A DNA stretch of 18,530 bases from Calditrichota bacterium (GCA_024276455.1 JAJRXE010000194.1:1-18530); one strand, 5' to 3'. Numbered from the stretch's first letter, positions 1 through 6,646 are shown. The notes: generated by a model from the sequence alone, not told the origin. Numbers and translations are program-made.

Positions 1-1
1 G

Positions 2-1987
2 CTGTACGCTTTTTGGAAGACGCGGTGGATTTACCGGCAGGATCCGGGTAATGAGACCATGATAGAAATTGGCGGGCATATCCGCGAGGGGGCAATGGCA
101 TTCATCCGTCGGGAGTACCGGGTGTTAGCCATTTTTGTCTTCGTGGTGGCTTTTCTGCTGGCAGTGGGTAATAAAGGAATGGTGCGATTGGTAGCCATTT
201 CTTTCGTGGTCGGTGCGTTCTGTTCCGGGCTGGCCGGGTACATTGGAATGCGGGTCGCGACGGCCTCGAACATGCGAACCACCCATGCCGCCCGCGAGAA
301 ACTGAATGCGGCATTGCAAATTGCGTTTTCTGGCGGTTCGGTGATGGGAATGGGGGTGGTCGGCCTGGGAATTGTGGGGTTAAGTGTGTTGTTCTTCATT
401 TACACCCAGGCATTTGGCACCGAAGAGATTGTTCTCAAAGAAGTGGTCTTACCTATTTTAAGCGGTTTTAGTCTGGGCGCCAGCTCCATCGCTCTGTTCG
501 CCCGGGTGGGAGGCGGAATTTACACCAAGGCGGCCGATGTGGGCGCCGACCTGGTGGGCAAGGTGGAAGCGGGAATTCCCGAGGACGATCCCCGTAATCC
601 CGCCGTAATTGCCGATAATGTGGGCGATAATGTGGGCGATGTGGCGGGCATGGGCGCCGACCTGTTTGAGTCTTACGTCGGTTGCATCATTGGCACCATG
701 GTCATCGGGGCGCTGATTGGCATCAATGCCGTGGTGCAGCCGCTGATGGTAGCCGGCGCGGGCATTCTGGTTTCCTTGCTCGGCACCTTCTTTGTCCGCT
801 CGTCCGAAGAAGGAAATCCTCAGGCCGCTTTGAACAAAGGCACCATCAGTGCGGGGATTTTACTGGCGGTGACCGCCTATTTCGTGATTCACTGGCTGCT
901 TCCCGCAAGTTTTCAGCTGAACGGTGCCACCTACACCTCGCTGGGGGTTTATTTCGCCTTAATCAGCGGTCTGGTGGTGGGCATCATGATTGGTTTAATC
1001 ACCGAATATTTTACCTCCGAGTCTCACAAACCGGCGCAGGGCATTGCCCGCGATTCCCAGACCGGAGCCGCTACGAATATTATTACCGGTTTGTCGGTGG
1101 GAATGATGAGCACCGGATTGCCGGTTTTCCTGTTGGCCATTGCGATTGTGGTGGCGTACATGGCGGCCGGTTTGTACGGCGTGGCGATTGCCGCCTTGGG
1201 GATGCTGGCGACTACCGGAATCCAGCTGGCGGTGGATGCTTACGGTCCCATTGCCGACAATGCCGGTGGAATCGCCGAAATGGCCCATCTGCCCAAAGAG
1301 GTTCGGGCGCGCACCGATAAGCTCGATGCGGTTGGAAATACCACCGCGGCCATCGGGAAAGGTTTTGCCATTGGTTCAGCCGCGTTAACGGCGCTGGCCC
1401 TCTTTGCCGCCTTCCAGCAAACCGCCAATGTGAAAACCATCGATGTGACTAATCCCAAAGTAATGGCCGGTCTGTTCATCGGAGGAATGTTGCCGTTTGT
1501 CTTCAGCTCATTTGCCATTCGGGCGGTGGGAAGAGCGGCCTTCAATATGATTGAAGAGGTGCGGCGGCAGTTTCGGGAAATCCCCGGCCTGATGGAAGGC
1601 AAAGCCAAAGCCGATTACGCCCGTTGTGTGGATATTAGCACCCACGCGGCTATTAAAGAAATGATTCTCCCCGGCGTTCTGGCCGTGGTGATCCCGGTAG
1701 TGTTCGGGTTTTACGACAAATACATGCTGGGCGGCTTGCTGGCCGGTTTAACGGTTACCGGCGTGCTGATGGCTATCTTTATGGCTAACTCCGGTGGCGC
1801 CTGGGACAATGCCAAGAAGTACATCGAGGGCGGAGCTTACGGCGGTAAGGGATCGGACACCCACAAAGCGGCGGTGGTGGGCGACACGGTGGGCGATCCA
1901 TTTAAGGACACTGCCGGACCCTCTTTGAACATTTTAATCAAATTGATGTCGGTGGTTTCGCTGGTGATTGCTCCGTTGTTGAAATAA
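2..1987 (+). CDS. hppA: Membrane-bound K+-dependent ion-translocating pyrophosphatase, N-terminus cut by window edge
   Basis: Integral membrane pyrophosphatase that couples PPi hydrolysis to pumping of H+ and/or Na+ out of the cytoplasm. The reading frame is open from base 2 and already matches the family before the first ATG (GNETMIEIGGHIREGA), so the gene starts upstream of the window; 661 residues are visible. Seen: the substrate-binding DNVGDNVGDVAGMGADLFESY region (bases about 593-676), many hydrophobic helices, and the conserved C-terminal GDTVGDPFKDTAGPS motif. The motif GNTTAAIGKG has Ala (codon 1346-1348) and Gly (1355-1357) where K+-independent enzymes have Lys and Thr; by family rules this is the K+-dependent class. 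The gate Glu sits in DLFE (codon 668-670), as in Na+-pumping members, but the ion cannot be fixed from this alone. A weak 4-bp hairpin (2051-2065) follows; no clear terminator. Confidence 0.96.
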   Translation: MYAFWKTRWIYRQDPGNETMIEIGGHIREGAMAFIRREYRVLAIFVFVVAFLLAVGNKGMVRLVAISFVVGAFCSGLAGYIGMRVATASNMRTTHAAREKLNAALQIAFSGGSVMGMGVVGLGIVGLSVLFFIYTQAFGTEEIVLKEVVLPILSGFSLGASSIALFARVGGGIYTKAADVGADLVGKVEAGIPEDDPRNPAVIADNVGDNVGDVAGMGADLFESYVGCIIGTMVIGALIGINAVVQPLMVAGAGILVSLLGTFFVRSSEEGNPQAALNKGTISAGILLAVTAYFVIHWLLPASFQLNGATYTSLGVYFALISGLVVGIMIGLITEYFTSESHKPAQGIARDSQTGAATNIITGLSVGMMSTGLPVFLLAIAIVVAYMAAGLYGVAIAALGMLATTGIQLAVDAYGPIADNAGGIAEMAHLPKEVRARTDKLDAVGNTTAAIGKGFAIGSAALTALALFAAFQQTANVKTIDVTNPKVMAGLFIGGMLPFVFSSFAIRAVGRAAFNMIEEVRRQFREIPGLMEGKAKADYARCVDISTHAAIKEMILPGVLAVVIPVVFGFYDKYMLGGLLAGLTVTGVLMAIFMANSGGAWDNAKKYIEGGAYGGKGSDTHKAAVVGDTVGDPFKDTAGPSLNILIKLMSVVSLVIAPLLK

Positions 1988-2017
1988 AAAAAATCGGGGA
2001 TAAAAATAAATCGAGGG

Positions 2018-2046
2018 TAGATTTCGCAAATTTTGATGCGTATATT
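2018..2046 (+). promoter_or_regulatory. Possible promoter for the rpsF operon
   Basis: A TATATT box (2041-2046, continuing as TATATTTG) lies 17 bp after TAGATT (2018-2023), which matches the -35 consensus at only three of six positions. Transcription would begin near 2053, just before the candidate leader hairpin. The same TATATTTG octamer forms the -10 of the tRNA-Lys promoter. The -35 is poor, so this is tentative. Confidence 0.28.
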
Positions 2047-2083
2047 TGAGCCCGTTTTTTGCGGGTAAGAAAAATAAAGCACG

Positions 2084-2125
2084 TAACCCGAATCCTATTC
2101 CACCCGCGAAGGGGTGGGATCGTTA
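2084..2125 (+). promoter_or_regulatory. Candidate S6:S18 ribosomal leader hairpin upstream of rpsF
   Basis: The 5' leader of rpsF folds by eye into one interrupted stem: TAAC (2084-2087) with GTTA (2122-2125), ATC (2092-2094) with GAT (2118-2120), and CCACCC (2100-2105) with GGGTGG (2112-2117) closed by a GCGAAG loop. The 5' side carries an unpaired CCGA bulge (2088-2091). Known rpsF leaders that bind the S6:S18 complex are hairpins with an essential unpaired CCG, so position and bulge both fit autoregulation of the operon. The fold is hand-made and was not compared with a covariance model. The rpsF Shine-Dalgarno (2131-2139) lies just downstream. Confidence 0.45.
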
Positions 2126-2144
2126 AGACCAAAGGAGGATCGTT

Positions 2145-2678
2145 ATGGAGAATCTGTACAGTACAATCTTCATTGTGGATATCTCACAGAATCCCGATGA
2201 AGTCGATACGGTAACCAGCCGCATTCAGCAACTCATTGAAGATCACGGTGGCATCATCAAGAAAGTCGATCGCTGGGGCAAGCGGCGCCTGGCCTATCCC
2301 ATTAAAAAGAAAAATTACGGTTTCTATGTGGAAATTGAATTCAGTGCGAACAGTCACCTGAATATTCCTCAGACCCTGGAAACCGAATACAAGCTGAATG
2401 ACCGGGTATTGCGGTATCTTACCTACGTCATCGACAAGAAGGAACTGATTCAGCGGGCCAAGAACGCCGCCAAAGCGGGTGAAGAAACCAAACCTGGCGC
2501 GGCGGAAAGCAAACCGGCCCAACCGGCGGAAACGCCGGAGAGCAAGGCTCCGGAAAAACCGGTGAAGGAGAGTGCGGAAGAAAAGAAAGCCGCCGAAGAA
2601 GCACCGGCCAAAGAAACCGTAGAGAACCAGGAAACCACAGTCGAACAAAACGAAGAAAAGGAAAAAAATGAGGAATAA
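2145..2678 (+). CDS. rpsF: 30S ribosomal protein S6 with long charged C-terminal extension
   Basis: Small-subunit protein that forms a heterodimer with S18 on the 16S rRNA platform. Residues 1-100 are a recognisable S6 domain: YSTIFIVDISQ, GKRRLAYPIKKKNYGFYVEIEF and LNDRVLRYLTYVI. Start is the ATG after a strong AAAGGAGGA (2131-2139, 5-6 nt gap). At 177 residues it is far longer than the usual 95-135. The extra roughly 70 residues (about 106-177) are low-complexity Ala/Glu/Lys/Pro and end strongly acidic, probably disordered. The last bases overlap the start of rpsR, implying translational coupling and matched output of the two partners. Confidence 0.95.
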   Translation: MENLYSTIFIVDISQNPDEVDTVTSRIQQLIEDHGGIIKKVDRWGKRRLAYPIKKKNYGFYVEIEFSANSHLNIPQTLETEYKLNDRVLRYLTYVIDKKELIQRAKNAAKAGEETKPGAAESKPAQPAETPESKAPEKPVKESAEEKKAAEEAPAKETVENQETTVEQNEEKEKNEE

Positions 2679-2907
2679 AAACATGTTAGGGCGTCGGAAA
2701 AGAATTTGTCGTTTTTGCGAAAACGGAGATATTTACGTGGATTTTCGCAATGAGAAACGGCTAGTCCGTTTTCTGACTGAACAGGGGAAAATCGTACCTC
2801 GCCGCACTTCGGGAAATTGCGCTCAGCACCAGCGGCAGTTGGCCCGCGCCATCAAACGGGCCCGACATCTGGCTTTGATTCCGTTTGTCTCCGATATCCC
2901 GAGGTAA
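2668..2907 (+). CDS. rpsR: 30S ribosomal protein S18
   Basis: Partner of S6 in the 30S platform. The conserved core is clear: RRFLTE-like VRFLTEQGKIVPRRTSG, then CAQHQRQLARAIKRARHLALIPFV. Cys14, Cys17, Cys51 and His54 (numbered from 2668) form CxxC...CxxH, the pattern of the zinc-ribbon form of S18, so zinc binding is likely. The start at 2668 overlaps rpsF by 11 bp and has AAGGA (2658-2662) 5 nt upstream. An in-frame ATG at 2683 with GAGGA before it would give 74 residues and is nearly as plausible. Direct rpsF-rpsR adjacency without ssb between them is noted. Confidence 0.95.
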   Translation: MRNKNMLGRRKRICRFCENGDIYVDFRNEKRLVRFLTEQGKIVPRRTSGNCAQHQRQLARAIKRARHLALIPFVSDIPR

Positions 2908-2943
2908 GCTATTGGCAACGATAAACAAAAGAGGTCTTGAAAA

Positions 2944-3387
2944 ATGAAAGTAATATTGCGTCAGGATTACGAAAACCTGGGTAAAATTGGCGATACAGTC
3001 GAAGTTAAGCGTGGGTACGCGAATAACTACCTGATTCCGAAAAAGATTGCCTATCCGGCAAAACCGAATTTTGTGAAGATGGTGCAGGAAGAGATTCGAC
3101 AGAAACAGGTGCGCTTGACGAAAGAGAAGAAGCAGGCCGAACTGTTAGCCAAAAAGCTGGAGAGCATTTCCTTAACCTTCCCGGTCAGCGTGGGCGAAGG
3201 CGACAAGATGTTCGGTTCGATTACCAACCAGGACATCGCCGAAGGTCTGAAAAAGGAAGGTTTTGAGATCGACCGGAAAAAGATTCTGATTGAGGAGCCG
3301 ATCAAAGCGCTGGGCATTTACTCAGTGCCAATCAAGCTGCATCCAGAAGTGGAAGTGAAGATTAAAGTGTGGGTCGTAAAAGAGTAG
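2944..3387 (+). CDS. rplI: 50S ribosomal protein L9
   Basis: Large-subunit protein that binds 23S rRNA near the base of the L1 stalk through its N-terminal domain. Seen: MKVILRQDYENLGKIGDTVEV, then the L9 signature RGYANNYLIPKKIA (about residues 25-38). A long Lys/Glu-rich connecting helix (about 41-75) and the C-terminal domain with KMFGSITNQDIAEGLK follow. The length of 147 residues is normal. A GAGG Shine-Dalgarno (2931-2934) lies 9 nt before the ATG. It sits 36 nt after rpsR as last gene of the ribosomal operon and is followed by a terminator. Confidence 0.97.
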   Translation: MKVILRQDYENLGKIGDTVEVKRGYANNYLIPKKIAYPAKPNFVKMVQEEIRQKQVRLTKEKKQAELLAKKLESISLTFPVSVGEGDKMFGSITNQDIAEGLKKEGFEIDRKKILIEEPIKALGIYSVPIKLHPEVEVKIKVWVVKE

Positions 3388-3407
3388 CGTTAGACCGCCC
3401 TGGGAAG

Positions 3408-3440
3408 AAAAAAGGGGCGCATTCCTCTTTTTGCTTTTTT
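3408..3440 (+). terminator. Rho-independent terminator after rplI
   Basis: AAAAAGGGG (3409-3417) pairs with CCTCTTTTT (3424-3432) with one G-T wobble around the CGCATT loop, followed by a second T run (3435-3440). It lies 21 nt after the rplI stop. Nothing gene-like is seen between here and the tRNA promoter at 3590. Confidence 0.7.
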
Positions 3441-3589
3441 GTTTGCAGCGAAGAAAATTTCCGGTTGTTCCGCCCCGATTTCACAGACGCCATTTGGCCC
3501 TCCGGGGTAAGGAAAACTTCCCGGTTATGAAGGCGGCAACTTTAAAAAAATCAAGAAGATTCGTTCATAAAAGAGAAAAAGATTTTTGC

Positions 3590-3618
3590 TTGACAGATTG
3601 GACTTTTTTTTCTATATT
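3590..3618 (+). promoter_or_regulatory. Housekeeping sigma promoter of tRNA-Lys
   Basis: A perfect -35 TTGACA (3590-3595) is separated by exactly 17 bp from TATATT (3613-3618). Transcription would begin near 3625, about 10 nt before the mature tRNA. The -10 continues as TATATTTG, similar to the extended TAnnTTTG box described for Bacteroidota. Confidence 0.8.
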
Positions 3619-3635
3619 TGGTCGCTTTTTGGGTA

Positions 3636-3708
3636 GGGCCCGTAGCTCAGCCGGTAGAGCAGCGGCCTTTTAAGCCGTTGGTCGCAGGTTCGATTCCTGC
3701 CGGGCTCA
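3636..3708 (+). tRNA. tRNA-Lys, anticodon TTT
   Basis: Full cloverleaf read by eye. Acceptor GGGCCCG (3636-3642) pairs with CGGGCTC (3701-3707) with one G-T. The D arm is GCTC/GAGC (3645-3660). The anticodon arm is GCGGC/GCCGT around the loop CTTTTAA with anticodon TTT at 3669-3671. The T arm is GCAGG/CCTGC around TTCGATT. The discriminator is A (3708). CCA is not encoded (bases 3709 on read CTC), so it must be added after transcription. It is a single-gene unit with its own promoter and terminator. Confidence 0.97.
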
Positions 3709-3717
3709 CTCTCAAAT

Positions 3718-3751
3718 AAAAACCTGTCTCTTTTCCGAGGCAGGTTTTTTT
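3718..3751 (+). terminator. Rho-independent terminator after tRNA-Lys
   Basis: AAACCTGTCTC (3720-3730) pairs with GAGGCAGGTTT (3737-3747) with one T-G wobble, around a TTTTCC loop, and runs into seven T residues (3745-3751). It begins 10 nt after the tRNA. Confidence 0.88.
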
Positions 3752-3831
3752 ATTTACTGATTTCCCCCGAAATCCTTTCACCGGCCTCTCTGTCCGGAAA
3801 TCCAACCCCCCGCTGATGAAGAACGCGACAC

Positions 3832-3926
3832 CACACATTTTTGTGTGAAAAATATTACATAACAAAGCAATAATATGTAAATAATTGCATTATTGTTGTA
3901 TTAATTGCAATGCCTGGTTGGCATTG
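3832..3926. repeat. Cluster of palindromes and a 20-bp-spaced direct repeat upstream of the secreted-protein gene
   Basis: This AT-rich 3.75-3.98 kb gap holds no gene but several symmetric sites: CACACA/TGTGTG (3832-3837, 3842-3847), TTACATA/TATGTAA (3855-3861, 3874-3880), CAATAAT/ATTATTG (3868-3874, 3889-3895) and CAATGCC/GGCATTG (3908-3914, 3920-3926). TAATTGCA occurs twice exactly 20 bp apart (3882-3889 and 3902-3909). Such phased repeats next to a promoter are typical of activator or repressor binding sites. AT-richness inflates chance palindromes, so individual sites are uncertain. Confidence 0.45.
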
Positions 3927-3934
3927 TATTTGCA
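3918..3934 (+). promoter_or_regulatory. Sigma-54-like (-24/-12) promoter
   Basis: TTGGCAT-N5-TTGCA matches the sigma-54 consensus TGGCAC-N5-TTGCW with one mismatch. The invariant GG (3920-3921) and GC (3932-3933) are exactly 10 bp apart, as required. The start would be near 3945, leaving a leader of about 36 nt before the GGGAGGA Shine-Dalgarno (3971-3977). A competing sigma-70 reading exists: TATAAT (3948-3953) with TTGTAT (3924-3929) at 18 bp. No rpoN or enhancer-binding protein gene is in the window. Confidence 0.5.
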
Positions 3935-3980
3935 AGAATCAAATCTATATAATTGAATCTACCAAAAAACGGGAGGAATC

Positions 3981-6053
3981 ATGAATTATCGTTACTTTGT
4001 TCTGTTTTTATTACTGACCTTTGTTTTGATTTTCAATGGCGCTTCTGCGCAACAAATCCTCTTTTACGTTAATTCTCCCGGGGGAACGCCGGTAAATTCC
4101 ATTACCCAGGGCGATACGCTGTTCTGGCAGGTGAATTGCGATTCGGGCGCCACGGTTTATTTTCAAATCTGGATGGATTTCGATGCCAGCGGAACGGTGA
4201 CGGCCGGCGATACTCGTCTGTTTCAGTTTACAATCACCGATGGCGATACGGTTGGAGATAATGGTCCTTCGGATATTGATGGATTGAATGGCCAGATTAC
4301 CAGTACGGCGGGAGCCTTCGGCTTTGCGCCGATTCAATGGTTGTTTATTGCCGAGGAAAATGGCACCCGGAGCACCGGGGCGTTGCAGATTAATCCGTTG
4401 CCCAATCCGCCAGCCACCATTTCCGGACAGGTCTCCTTCGAGGACGGCAGCGATCCGTCCCACTTACTGGTCGCCACCGATTTTGACCACCCGCCTTTCT
4501 GGAATGCCGTGACCGACGCAAATGGCAATTACACCATCAATCTGGGTGAGCCGGGAACCTATACGATCTCTGTGTTCAACACCAACCCGCTTTATGTCTT
4601 TCCGCAACCGGTGGAAGTGGTGGCCAACGGAGATGTATCCGGCGTGGATTTCTTGATTAAGAATCCCGACGGCATTGTGAAGGGCTCCTTCTTCGACGAT
4701 CTGGGCAACCTGATTACCGATCGGGTAATTGGGTTAAACATCGAGGAGGTTCAGACCTTCCAGGATGTGGCCTATTACGAATTCGATGGCGGAGAATACG
4801 GTTTCGGTCTGGCGATTGGGGATTACCGAATAAATGTGGACGATAATGGGCTAATTCCGGATTACATGGTGCCCAATTCCTGGGAAAATCCTGACCTGGA
4901 GTTCAGCATTGTGGGAGGGGATACGATCGTTCGCGATATTACTTTTTTCCGGGGAGACACGGTAATTTATGCGATGGTGTATGTGAATGGTGCCCCCGCT
5001 AATCAGCCCGGACAATTTTTTGTCCAGGCCTGGAACCGTCAGGCCGGCTGGACGAATGCTGCAAATGATACCAGTGGTCTGGTCCGTTTGTCGGTAAACC
5101 ACGCCTTCACATATGATATAAATTTTGACCAGGAAACCATTCCGCCGGGATTTGGCTCCACCTCGGGACTGAATTTCCATGAAGTCGTTCCTGGAGACAC
5201 GGTCCGCTTTTACTTGGAAAATTTCACTGAGAAAGTGTATATCCGAGTGTCGCTGGATCCGGGAGATCCCGAACCGAATGACTGGCAGGCCTTTCAGGTC
5301 TGGGCGGGCAGTCCGGAGAGCGCGGTTAATTTCCTGCAGCTTTCTGGAATCGGCGATTACGAACTGTCTATTCCCAACGAGACTCTGGATGTGGGGATAT
5401 GGAATCCGGAGAATTATCTGGTGAAACCGACTCGCTACGAGGGCGTATCTCCCAATGACACGGTGAGTTTTCTGGTGAATTTTGGCAATGCCCGGATTAT
5501 TGGGAAACTCCACGGTCTGGACGGCGTGGATTTGCAGTACAACGGTGTGTATGCCCGCTCGTCCGGCATGTGGCCCGATGTGTATGAAACCTGGCAACCG
5601 ATTTTACCCGATTCGTCGTACCAGCTTTACGTGTGCGAAGGGACCTGGTACGTCCATCCGCCCTGGTTCGACGGATACCAGGTAACCCCCACGGAGGTCA
5701 TGGTCGATGTGCCGGAGACAGACACCACCATCGTCGTGGACTTTACCTATCAGAATGTGAATGCCATTGACGACGAGGCCAACATTCCCCTAAAATTTGA
5801 ACTGTCGCAAAATTATCCCAATCCTTTCAATCCGAATACCACCATTGCCTTTACCCTGCCCACCGCGGAACAGGTGCGTTTAGAGGTGTACAATGTGCTT
5901 GGTCAGCTGGTGGCGAAACTGGTGGACGGCCGTCTGGAGGCAGGCCGACATACCGTGGTCTGGGATGCGAATAATTTCCCCAGCGGTTTGTATTTTTACA
6001 AAATTAAAGCCGGTCAATACGAAGATATCCGGAAAATGATGCTCCTCCGTTAA
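3981..6053 (+). CDS. Secreted beta-rich protein with T9SS type A sorting domain
   Basis: Exported protein of unknown function, 690 residues. Seen: a Sec signal peptide (about residues 1-23, hydrophobic FVLFLLLTFVLIFNGASA), then a beta-rich Asp/Gly-rich body. Around residues 140-220 (ISGQVSFEDG, AVTDANGNYTINL, YTISVF) it resembles carboxypeptidase-regulatory-like/SdrD-B folds. The C-terminus (about 605-690) is a standard T9SS sorting domain: QNYPNPFNPNTTIAF (NYPNPFNP at 611-618), VYNVLGQLV, then FPSGLYFYKI and a basic end MMLLR. By family rules it crosses the outer membrane through the Por system and is released or anchored on the surface. No catalytic motif was recognised, so it could be an adhesin, a matrix protein or a stalk for an unseen activity. 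Strong GGGAGGA before the ATG. It is monocistronic, between a regulated promoter and a strong terminator. Confidence 0.9.
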   Translation: MNYRYFVLFLLLTFVLIFNGASAQQILFYVNSPGGTPVNSITQGDTLFWQVNCDSGATVYFQIWMDFDASGTVTAGDTRLFQFTITDGDTVGDNGPSDIDGLNGQITSTAGAFGFAPIQWLFIAEENGTRSTGALQINPLPNPPATISGQVSFEDGSDPSHLLVATDFDHPPFWNAVTDANGNYTINLGEPGTYTISVFNTNPLYVFPQPVEVVANGDVSGVDFLIKNPDGIVKGSFFDDLGNLITDRVIGLNIEEVQTFQDVAYYEFDGGEYGFGLAIGDYRINVDDNGLIPDYMVPNSWENPDLEFSIVGGDTIVRDITFFRGDTVIYAMVYVNGAPANQPGQFFVQAWNRQAGWTNAANDTSGLVRLSVNHAFTYDINFDQETIPPGFGSTSGLNFHEVVPGDTVRFYLENFTEKVYIRVSLDPGDPEPNDWQAFQVWAGSPESAVNFLQLSGIGDYELSIPNETLDVGIWNPENYLVKPTRYEGVSPNDTVSFLVNFGNARIIGKLHGLDGVDLQYNGVYARSSGMWPDVYETWQPILPDSSYQLYVCEGTWYVHPPWFDGYQVTPTEVMVDVPETDTTIVVDFTYQNVNAIDDEANIPLKFELSQNYPNPFNPNTTIAFTLPTAEQVRLEVYNVLGQLVAKLVDGRLEAGRHTVVWDANNFPSGLYFYKIKAGQYEDIRKMMLLR

Positions 6054-6079
6054 ATTTTTCCGGTTGAGTCCAGCGAACC

Positions 6080-6119
6080 AATTCCCCGAGAACTCTGGCC
6101 GTTCTCGGGGAATTTTTTT
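6080..6119 (+). terminator. Strong rho-independent terminator
   Basis: A 14-bp uninterrupted stem (6080-6093 with 6101-6114), GC-rich in the middle (CCCCGAGAAC / GTTCTCGGGG), around a 7-nt loop and ending in seven T residues (6113-6119). It begins 27 nt after the stop of the secreted-protein gene. Confidence 0.93.
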
Positions 6120-6145
6120 GGAAACCCGTGAAAAATATTTTTTAC

Positions 6146-6204
6146 TTGATCTGAGCCTGCAAAATTATTTATAATGAAATATGACAAATAAATCATTTAA
6201 TTAT
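6146..6204 (+). promoter_or_regulatory. arsR-family promoter with overlapping palindromic operator
   Basis: TTGATC (6146-6151) and a perfect TATAAT (6170-6175) are 18 bp apart. An inverted repeat of 10-bp arms, ATAATGAAAT (6171-6180) and ATTTAATTAT (6195-6204), matches at 9 of 10 positions. It covers the -10 box and the transcription start. ArsR/SmtB repressors bind AT-rich imperfect palindromes of this kind, so negative autoregulation is the simplest reading. Confidence 0.52.
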
Positions 6205-6214
6205 GAGGGAAAAT

Positions 6215-6532
6215 ATGAAAGATAAGATATATGAATTAAAGGCGGATATTTTAAGTGCGCTGGGGCATCCCAATCGTTTAAAAATTCTGGAGTTTTTGAA
6301 AGAGGGGGAACAGTGCAACTGCGATATTTATCCCGCCTTGAATCTGGAACAGTCGAACTTGAGTCGCCACATGAAAATTTTGCAAGAGGCGGGAATTGTA
6401 AGCGCTCGAAAATCCGGTTTGAGAGTGTATTACAAAGTGATTGATCCGCGCATTTACGATGTGATTGAACTGGTGCGGGAAATTGTTAAATCGAATATTC
6501 AGCGCAACATGGATTTGTTGGCGCAATTGTAA
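6215..6532 (+). CDS. ArsR/SmtB-family winged-helix repressor with CxC motif
   Basis: Small dimeric DNA-binding repressor, 105 residues from this start. The ArsR fold is clear: ILSALGHPNRLKILEFL, then a recognition helix region SNLSRHMKILQEAGIV and the wing ARKSGLRVYYKV. EQCNCDIY (Cys34, Cys36) lies exactly where ArsR has ELCVCDLC, so two of the three As(III)/Sb(III)-binding cysteines are present and the third is Tyr. A thiophilic metal or redox signal is plausible but unproven. The start at 6215 is preferred because GAGGGA (6205-6210) precedes it; an in-frame ATG at 6203 (109 residues) lacks a Shine-Dalgarno and lies inside the operator palindrome. No metal-resistance gene is adjacent, so its targets besides itself are unknown. 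Confidence 0.9.
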   Translation: MKDKIYELKADILSALGHPNRLKILEFLKEGEQCNCDIYPALNLEQSNLSRHMKILQEAGIVSARKSGLRVYYKVIDPRIYDVIELVREIVKSNIQRNMDLLAQL

Positions 6533-6551
6533 ATAGAAATAAAGCCCCTGT

Positions 6552-6577
6552 CCGGCGGGATTTCCGACCGGTTTCTT
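6552..6577 (+). terminator. Weak terminator-like hairpin after the arsR-family gene
   Basis: CCGGCGG (6552-6558) pairs with CCG-A-CCGG (6564-6571) with one bulged A, followed by TTTCTTCT. The T run is interrupted, so termination may be partial. Confidence 0.32.
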
Positions 6578-6591
6578 CTCGAAAAAACCGC

Positions 6592-6620
6592 TTTAAATTT
6601 TCCTTCCGATTGGCTATATT
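6592..6620 (+). promoter_or_regulatory. Possible priA promoter
   Basis: TTTAAA (6592-6597) and TATATT (6615-6620) are 17 bp apart. The predicted start leaves a leader of only about 20 nt with no recognisable Shine-Dalgarno before the priA ATG. Confidence 0.33.
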
Positions 6621-6646
6621 CTTTTTGATTAAATGTAGTTGACTCC

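Noticed and set aside
59..61. ATG at 59 as start of the pyrophosphatase gene
   Set aside because: The frame is open to the window edge and the upstream residues already match the conserved N-terminal part of the family; the gene is truncated, not initiated here.
2051..2065. CCCG-TTTTTTG-CGGG as terminator of the pyrophosphatase gene
   Set aside because: The stem is only 4 bp and the T run lies in the loop, not after the stem.
3431..3673. 80-residue open frame on the + strand
   Set aside because: It runs through the rplI terminator, the tRNA promoter and half of tRNA-Lys, so it cannot be a normal gene.
4851..5597. 248-residue open frame on the - strand
   Set aside because: Antisense shadow of the secreted-protein gene; its residues show no family pattern.
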